Assembly: GCA_947589295.1 (NCBI GenBank)
Contig: CANQBZ010000001.1
Coordinates: 62,001 to 126,000 of the forward strand
DNA length: 64,000 bases
Direction of reading: 5' to 3'
Source: an uncultured Akkermansia sp.
GTDB taxonomy: Bacteria > Verrucomicrobiota > Verrucomicrobiia > Verrucomicrobiales > Akkermansiaceae
Shown: positions 15,001-21,000 of the stretch, in pieces
Layout of the letters: each line of letters starts with the position of its first letter
Position numbering within the stretch: position 1 is the first letter of the stretch
Translations under genes and position numbers: made by a program
Notes under the pieces: model-generated
The model's database searches: none
Told to the model about the DNA's origin: nothing
Seen by the model: only the letters and a program-made list of their open reading frames with translations

Positions 15001-18000
15001 CGTTATTGTCCTCGGAGGCCTTCCACACGGTATTCCCCTCCTCCGTATTCCAAGTGAGGCTCTCCCCAGCCCCGCCCTCCCAGACGAGGTTACGCGCCTC
15101 GGAAGCAGACAACTCCAGATGACCATACGCGTCCATCGTGAGCTGTCGTTTGATCATGCTCACGCCCTGCACCACCACGTGCTTCAGGAAAGCGTTGATC
15201 ACTTCCTGTTGGTTCTCCGAGAACACACGCTCTGTTCCCTCTTCAAACCAACCATCCGTGTTCAGGAAGGAGATGTGCAACTGCTCGGCTCGGGCGTAAT
15301 CCCAATTCGTCAAGGTGATGGTAAAGGAGTCCAACCCGCTGATGTATTCCACCTGCTCATACGTCAGCCCCAGCGCCCAATAGGCGCCCACATCGTTCGA
15401 ACCTTTTTCCGCAATGCGACCGCTCGCCGAAATCCAAAGCTCGGTGTTGTCTTGCACGGTCAATGTTTGATTCTCGGCCGTTGCAGGGCTAACCCCTCTC
15501 AAATCGATGCGGTCGATAAGACCGTCCTTCACAGCTCCGCCCATCGTGATGGTGCCGCTCAGCGTCGCGCTCTTCGCTCCGCTCACAATGAGCTGCCCGG
15601 TGAGAGTCACGTTAGACAGGTTCACCGCCACGTTCGTAGCGCCTTCATCCACCTTGATGCCCGTGCTGTCGGCCATGGTGATGACGCCGCTCAGATCCAA
15701 CTTCGTCCCGCCGGTCACGGTCACGCCCTGCTCCTCCGCAAAACTCACATTCTCCAGGCTCAGACTGCCCGCCGATGTCACGTTCTCCTGAATCGCCATC
15801 AGCTCGGAGGACCTCTCCCCCGTTCCCTGCAGGGAAACCGTAGCTCCCTCACCCACCTGCACCGCTGCTCCCGCAGCTCCAGCCTTCTTCCAAGTCCAAC
15901 TGCCGCCGGTCACCTTGACCGTTCCCGCGCTGAGGGTTCCGGTAAACTGGCTCGTACTCTCTGCGTTGGTGAGCACCAGCGTCACGTTCGTCCCCAGGGT
16001 CACGGCGCCGCTGCCGTCCAAATCGCCGAACGTGTACGTGCGCGCGGTCGTTCCATCTTTCAGTTCCAGCGTGTTGCTGCCGATGTTCACCGCCCCGGTT
16101 GCAGTCGCTACGCTTTCCGGCTCATCAAAGTTCAGAATCAGCTCACCGCTCGCCACCGTAATGCTCGACATAGAGCCGCTCAGCCCATTCACCTGCACCG
16201 TGCCTGTGTTATTCTCCGTGCCGATAGTGAGCGCGTTGCTCCCGCCGCTCAAGCTCGAGATGGTTCCCGTGACGCTGCCCAACGCGGTGATGGTCGCATT
16301 GCCATCCAACACGACGCTGCGACCCACGGCCGCCGTCGTGCCGAAATGCAGCGCGCCTCGAACACCCTCGTCCCTCGTACTTGTGCCTGTCCCCGTCAGG
16401 TGCAGGGTTGCGTTGCTTATGTCCGAGTTCAGTTTGCCCGCACCCGCGGTGTCCTGAATCGCGAGGCTCACATTCTCACCCACGCACAAATTCGTGACGC
16501 CGACCAGACGATCCGAGCTCAACGACGTCAGGTTCACATTCACAAAGCCGCTCTTCGCCTGCAAATTCAAGCTGCCGAGGCTCGTCCCAAGGATCTTGTT
16601 GAGCATGCTCCCGAGGACGTACGTGGTGGCTTCCGTCACTCCAGCGTCACTGACGCCATCCTGCGTCAGATCGAGAGTCAGGGTGCCGCCGCCGTGCACC
16701 CCATGTCCTTCCCCAAAGTCCCATTTCCCCTTGGATATCTCCACGATCAACTCACCGTTTTGCTGCACATCGATGCCGCCCGTCACGGTGTACGCGCCGG
16801 CGGTATCCGTCTCAGTGCCGGTCGAACTCAGGGTCAACTTCCCCCCGCTAATCGTGAACGCTCCCTCCACGGTCAGCGAGCTGTTGTCGCCCACCGTCCA
16901 GCTCCATTCCCCGTCCGAGACCGTCACGTCCCTCGCGACGACCGCTCCGCTGATGGTCACCGTCCCCCCCGAGGTTCGGTTGAAGATGGCGTTGTCCAGC
17001 TCGCCGAACGCGGTGGACGCGTCGCCTGCCGTCCAGCTCTGGGCGCTTCCGTTCCACGTGCCCGAGCCTTCGTCCGTCCCGACCCAGGTCAGATCACGGC
17101 TCGCCACCTCGATGGACAGCTGCCCGTTTGCATCCAACTTGTAGCTCCAAGTGTCGTGGCCAACGATGTGGCCATCGACGCTCCCCAGAGCCGCCTGCAG
17201 GGCCGTTTGCAACGCATCGTAATTCGACAGCGTGCCGCCCGCCTCGCTCAGATCAAACAACTGATACTTCCAGTTGTAGGTCAGCGGATCATTCGTGAGC
17301 TTCAGCGTCAGCCCCGAGCCGAAAATTCCGTTGTCCGCAGTCAGCGCCGCACTCAGCTTGATCACGCCAGCGCCCGGCGTCTTGATGTCGGTCAAATCCA
17401 ACACCGCTGTCTCGGCGCCTTCCAACTTCGCCAGGCTCGCATTCGCTCCCAGCGTCAACGCGCCGACAGTCATAAGCTTCACGTTACCGGTGATTTGCAG
17501 CGTGCCCTCCAAGCCCAACGTCCCCTGAATCTGCGCCCCTTCGCCCAACGTCCACGTGCTCCCGCTGTTCACCCGCACGTTCGCGTTGGTGGCAATCAAC
17601 CCGGCGAAAGCCGCGTCGGCCGCGCTGGCGCCCGTAATCGTCAAGGCGCCCGTACCCGCTTTCTCGCCGCCGATCGTGCCCGCGCCGCTCACACTCGCCA
17701 GCGTGAGACCTGTCTGCCCCGCTTGCAAAACCACATGCTCCGCCACGTCCAGCGTTACGCTCTTGCTCACGTCCTCCCCCGTAGCATCGCTGAACCTGAC
17801 GATCAGATCGCTGTCTGCACCCGTCGCCTGCAGCGTCAGCTTGCCGCTGCCGCTCAACGTCGTAATCAAGTTCGGAGAACTGCCCGCCGCCATTGCACCG
17901 AGGTCAATCGTGCTGCCGCTCTCACCCTCCCCCACTTCAATCCCGCCCGAGATGCGGTTGGTGCCGGTGGCGAGCGTCAGACTGCCGCCTTCAAACTTGA

Positions 18001-21000
18001 TGACCTCACCATCGCTTGCCGTGGTATCATTCAGCACGTTTACCACAGTTACCTTGCCTCCGGTTCTCAGAGTCAGCGTCGCGCCGTTGCCGTGCCCCGT
18101 CAGGGTGTCCACAGTCAACGCCAACGAACTGACCGACAGTTTCCCCGACAAGTCCAACTCACTCAGCGAAGCCGTCGGATCATCTTCCACCCCGCTCACC
18201 GCCAAACTCGTCACACCGCTCCCCACCGTCAGTTTCCGCGTCCCGGTCAAGCCCGGCGCCAGCGTGAAGTCCCCGCCGTCCGTCACTTCCAGCGTTCCCG
18301 CCGTGAGCGTCACCGCCGTGCTTCCGTTCCCCAGCGTCCCGACGCTCAAGGTTCCGTTCGCGGTGTTCACCGTCACCGTGCTTCCCGTCACCTCCCCGCT
18401 CAGCGTCTGCGTCCCCGCCCCCTCATACACCAAATTCGCCGACACATTCCCGCTGTAGTCCTTATCCGTCCCCGTCGTCGTCAACCTCAACGTCCCGTTG
18501 CCGGTGATGGAGCCATGTCCTTCTTGCCCCGCTATGTCAGCGAGACTCTCCGTGACGGTCAAGGTGGTGTTATTCCCAAGCTGGACGCTGCCTGATGCTC
18601 CCCCCACCTGCAGCGTTCCCACCGTTGCCGAGATTGCATCATCGCTCGAATCCTGCATCGCCAGCGTTCCGGTTACTTTCACCGTGCTGTAGCTAAGGTT
18701 GGCACCATCCCCCAAGTACATCCTACCCGTCAAATTTGTTACAGTCATAACGCCTCCCGGGCACACCGACCCCGCAAACACTTGATCTACCCCGGCCTCG
18801 CCCGATAGGGTCAGACTCATCCCGTTACGTTCTGCGGTTACTTTTCCGCTTCCATACAGGACACCGATTTCTGAATTTTGGTTCAAGTGCAGCTCGCCGC
18901 CAGCCAGAGCGACAGTCATCCCGCCATCGGAGCCACCAGCCGCAACGTAGGAGCCCCCATCTAAGTTCAACTTACCGCCTTGTTTCACTGTCGCCGTGGT
19001 GCTCTCTCCGAACGTGGCGCCGCTGCTCAGTTTCAATTCCCCACTCGTCACGGTCAGATATGCCCCTGTAAATTGCCCATTGTACGTGAATTTATCTTCC
19101 CTGCTCCCGGCATACTCCAAGTTCGAGGCAACCGAGCCCGAGAAACTTCCCCCATTCCCGATCAGTTTCAACGTCCCTGTCCCCGTCACACTGCCGTTGC
19201 CGCTCAACCCGACAGCCCTCGTCAAGTTCAACGTCAGCGTTTTCCCGGCCAGGTCGAAGGTGTGATTGCTATAGTTCATGGCCACCGTTATCTTGATGGT
19301 GGCGTCGGCATCTGCCGTGATATCCCAATCGAGACTGCCATCATTCAAAACCAGCGCTGCATCCTGTCCCGTTGCACCGGTTCCGGCCACATGCAGCACA
19401 TTGCCCGTGTGGAGCTTTGCCCCCAACGCTGCGGAGGAGACGATCAGCGTGCTGCCCTCTTTCACGTAGATGTCCTTGAAGTTGCCCAGCGCGTGCCCGG
19501 TGGTGTTGGAACCCATCTCGCCGGACATCGTCAACACCGTACCGGTCCCATCCTCACCTCCTCGCAACACCAGCGCGCCAATCTGCGCTGCGTCTGCTGA
19601 TCCCTCTCCCGCCCCCATGAAAGCCCACAGAAGTCCGCTGTCGGTCGAGCCATTGTCTATCGTCAAATTTTCCAGCACGATGCTTCCATCGCCCGTCGCG
19701 TAGTTTGCACCCCCTGTGACCCAACCAGCGGCATTCTGAATCACCAGCTCCGTGTCTGCCTCCAAACGGATGCCCGGGTTGGTTGCACTCCCCCCAAAAT
19801 TCTTGGCGCCGTTGCCCGAGACATACAGTTTCGCAGTGTCCGTCAGGTGCAAGCCGCTGAATGTCATACTCCCGGAACTCGACCAGGTCATCTTGGCGCC
19901 ATCGCCCGACACGGTCAAGCTTCCTTCGGAAACGACACTACCGGAGCCTTGGAACGTCCACGTCCCCGTCTGCACCTTCATGTCCTGCGGTTGAACGGTA
20001 CCATCTATCGTGATGCTGTGCGCTGTGGCCCCGCTGTCATTGAACGTCACGCTGTCTCCCTCATAGAACCCACTATCGACCCCGGAGAGGTTGCTGTCAT
20101 TCCACGGCTTGTCGGTCTCGCCATCGCTAAAGGTCTTCCATGTCCCGTTCTGGTCGGTTGCATCCCACGTCAAGGCGTGCCCCAACGTCACCGTCAGGTA
20201 GCCATTACCATCAATGGTCACACTTCCTCGCCACCCATCATCATGGCCCGTCAGGATGCTGTTCAAGAACTCCTGCAAAGTCTCTTGCGTAACGCTGTCT
20301 CCCAGCCCCGTTGTATCAATCAACCTGTACTTATGCCCGGACGTTGCTCCCGTCAGATTGAGTGTCAATTTTTTATCGACACCACCAGTCGAACCCTTCA
20401 GAGTTGTAAACATACCCTCGCTCAGCTTGAGCGCTCCCAGCGTGTTCTCCTCCCTCACATCGACCGTCAACGCGATACTTCCACCGGAGAGACTGAGTCC
20501 TTCCGCGCTCAAATCCAGCTGCGTTTCTCCGCTGATATCCCACGTATTCGCTCCCTCTGCACCGACTGATCCCTGCAACACCAAGATACCGCCGCTCAGG
20601 GTCAACTTGGCGCCGGTAAAGCCCTTCGTCAGCGTGAACTTCTTCGTCTTGTCCGTCCCGGCATAAGCCAGCTCTGCCGCGCTGATCGTTCCCGCATACG
20701 TTCCTCCGTCCTCATCGTCTCCGCCGTACGCCAGCGTCAGCTTGGCACCCGCGCCGCTCAACGTCACCGTCCCTGCCCCTTTCAAATTCCCCACAGTCAA
20801 ATCTCCCGCCTCCAGCGTAAAGGAAGAATTCTCGTCCTTAAACTCAATCCCTCCCATGGCTCCGGCGTCCGTCGCCTTTGCTTTTACCGTCAGCCCGCTG
20901 TTATCCAAAATGATCGTGCCCCCACTCCCCGCCAAGGTTACCGCCTCGGCATCACTAATTCCACTCAACTCCAATGTGGATCCAGTCGCAAAGGTTAGAA

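Noticed and set aside
600..18700. Long plus-strand open frames (up to about 1,200 codons) across the first 22 kb
   Set aside because: They are antisense shadows of the giant GC-rich repeat gene: compositionally biased towards Arg, Ala, Gln and His, without family motifs, while the minus frame is uninterrupted and reads as typical beta-strand repeats.
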